This document shows positions 64,000 to 64,000 of a stretch of 64,000 nt of DNA, piece by piece. Made by a program: the position numbers and the translations under genes. Source of the DNA: Parapontixanthobacter aurantiacus (lineage in GTDB: Bacteria; Pseudomonadota; Alphaproteobacteria; Sphingomonadales; Sphingomonadaceae); the NCBI RefSeq assembly GCF_009827635.1, contig NZ_WTYW01000003.1, forward strand, positions 124,001 through 188,000, read 5' to 3'. The notes under the pieces are model-generated. The model saw only the letters and a program-made list of their open reading frames with translations. It did no database searches and had not been told where the DNA came from. Position 1 is the first letter of the stretch. Each line of letters starts with the position of its first letter.

Positions 64000-64000
64000 T

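Larger units (their letters stand above)
46053..64000. mobile_element. Genomic island 2 (left end at tRNA-Val fragment; right end outside)
   Basis: Starts at an isolated 3' half of tRNA-Val(CAC), followed by an integrase, excisionase-like genes, a phage-like repressor, a restriction-like cluster, and a recombinase/ParB module. No housekeeping gene is seen from here to the right edge. The other boundary is not in the window, and more than one element may be nested. Confidence 0.65.

Overview
The window looks like the chromosome of a GC-rich alphaproteobacterium, most likely a sphingomonad (Sphingomonadales, Erythrobacteraceae or Sphingomonadaceae). The pointers are an HWE-type histidine kinase fused to CheR/PAS modules, an EcfG-like GGAAC promoter, large TonB-dependent receptors, a PutA without DNA-binding domain, and many short lipoproteins of sphingomonad type. 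The genus cannot be fixed from the sequence alone.

Layout. (1) 1-22501, core chromosome: HWE kinase and a convergent receiver protein; AGE-family epimerase; Crp/Fnr regulator facing a three-gene operon (TIR-TPR protein, unknown 217-aa protein, TPR/SLOG-like/cyclase-like protein); ABC ATPase with an ABC permease-M1 aminopeptidase fusion; MTA phosphorylase; PutA; dCTP deaminase; saccharopine dehydrogenase-like protein; ZnuD-like receptor. (2) 22502-37128, genomic island 1, integrated in the 3' half of a tRNA-Gly(GCC). A perfect 45-bp direct repeat marks both ends, and similar sets of short integrase arm-like sites flank both. It carries a tyrosine integrase, an iteron/DnaA-box origin remnant, an MNT-HEPN protein, an IS5-family element inside a small secreted-protein gene, a cobalamin-uptake operon with two B12 riboswitches (btuB-btuM-btuF-like), a chromate transporter with a DUF1259 partner, and small genes. 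(3) 37084-46050, core: tRNA-Gly, CnoX-like thioredoxin, LON-domain protein, MarC, FolD, YggT, ArgB, PRC-barrel pair, paralogous lipoproteins, zf-TFIIB protein. (4) about 46053 to the right edge, island 2, beginning at a 3'-half tRNA-Val(CAC) fragment. It has a tyrosine integrase, excisionase-like genes, an XRE repressor, and then a tightly coupled restriction-like cluster: MmeI-type DNA methyltransferase, PUA/EVE-like plus GIY-YIG protein, RHH/RelE toxin-antitoxin pair, SF2 helicase, second GIY-YIG protein. After this come a serine recombinase with two ParB/RepB-like proteins, a RES-domain toxin, YbjQ, a third GIY-YIG protein and unknown genes.

How the genes work together. The strongest candidate for an undescribed system is the 48598-56477 cluster. 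Its methyltransferase appears to lack the N-terminal nuclease usual for MmeI enzymes, while two GIY-YIG proteins and a helicase are encoded in trans; the toxin-antitoxin pair shares translational overlaps with the helicase. The second candidate is the TIR operon at 4778-8666, in which a TIR-TPR protein is coupled to a protein with SLOG-like and degenerate cyclase-like domains next to a cyclic-nucleotide-binding regulator. Island 1 reads as a fitness island for vitamin B12 scavenging and chromate resistance, with signs of plasmid ancestry.
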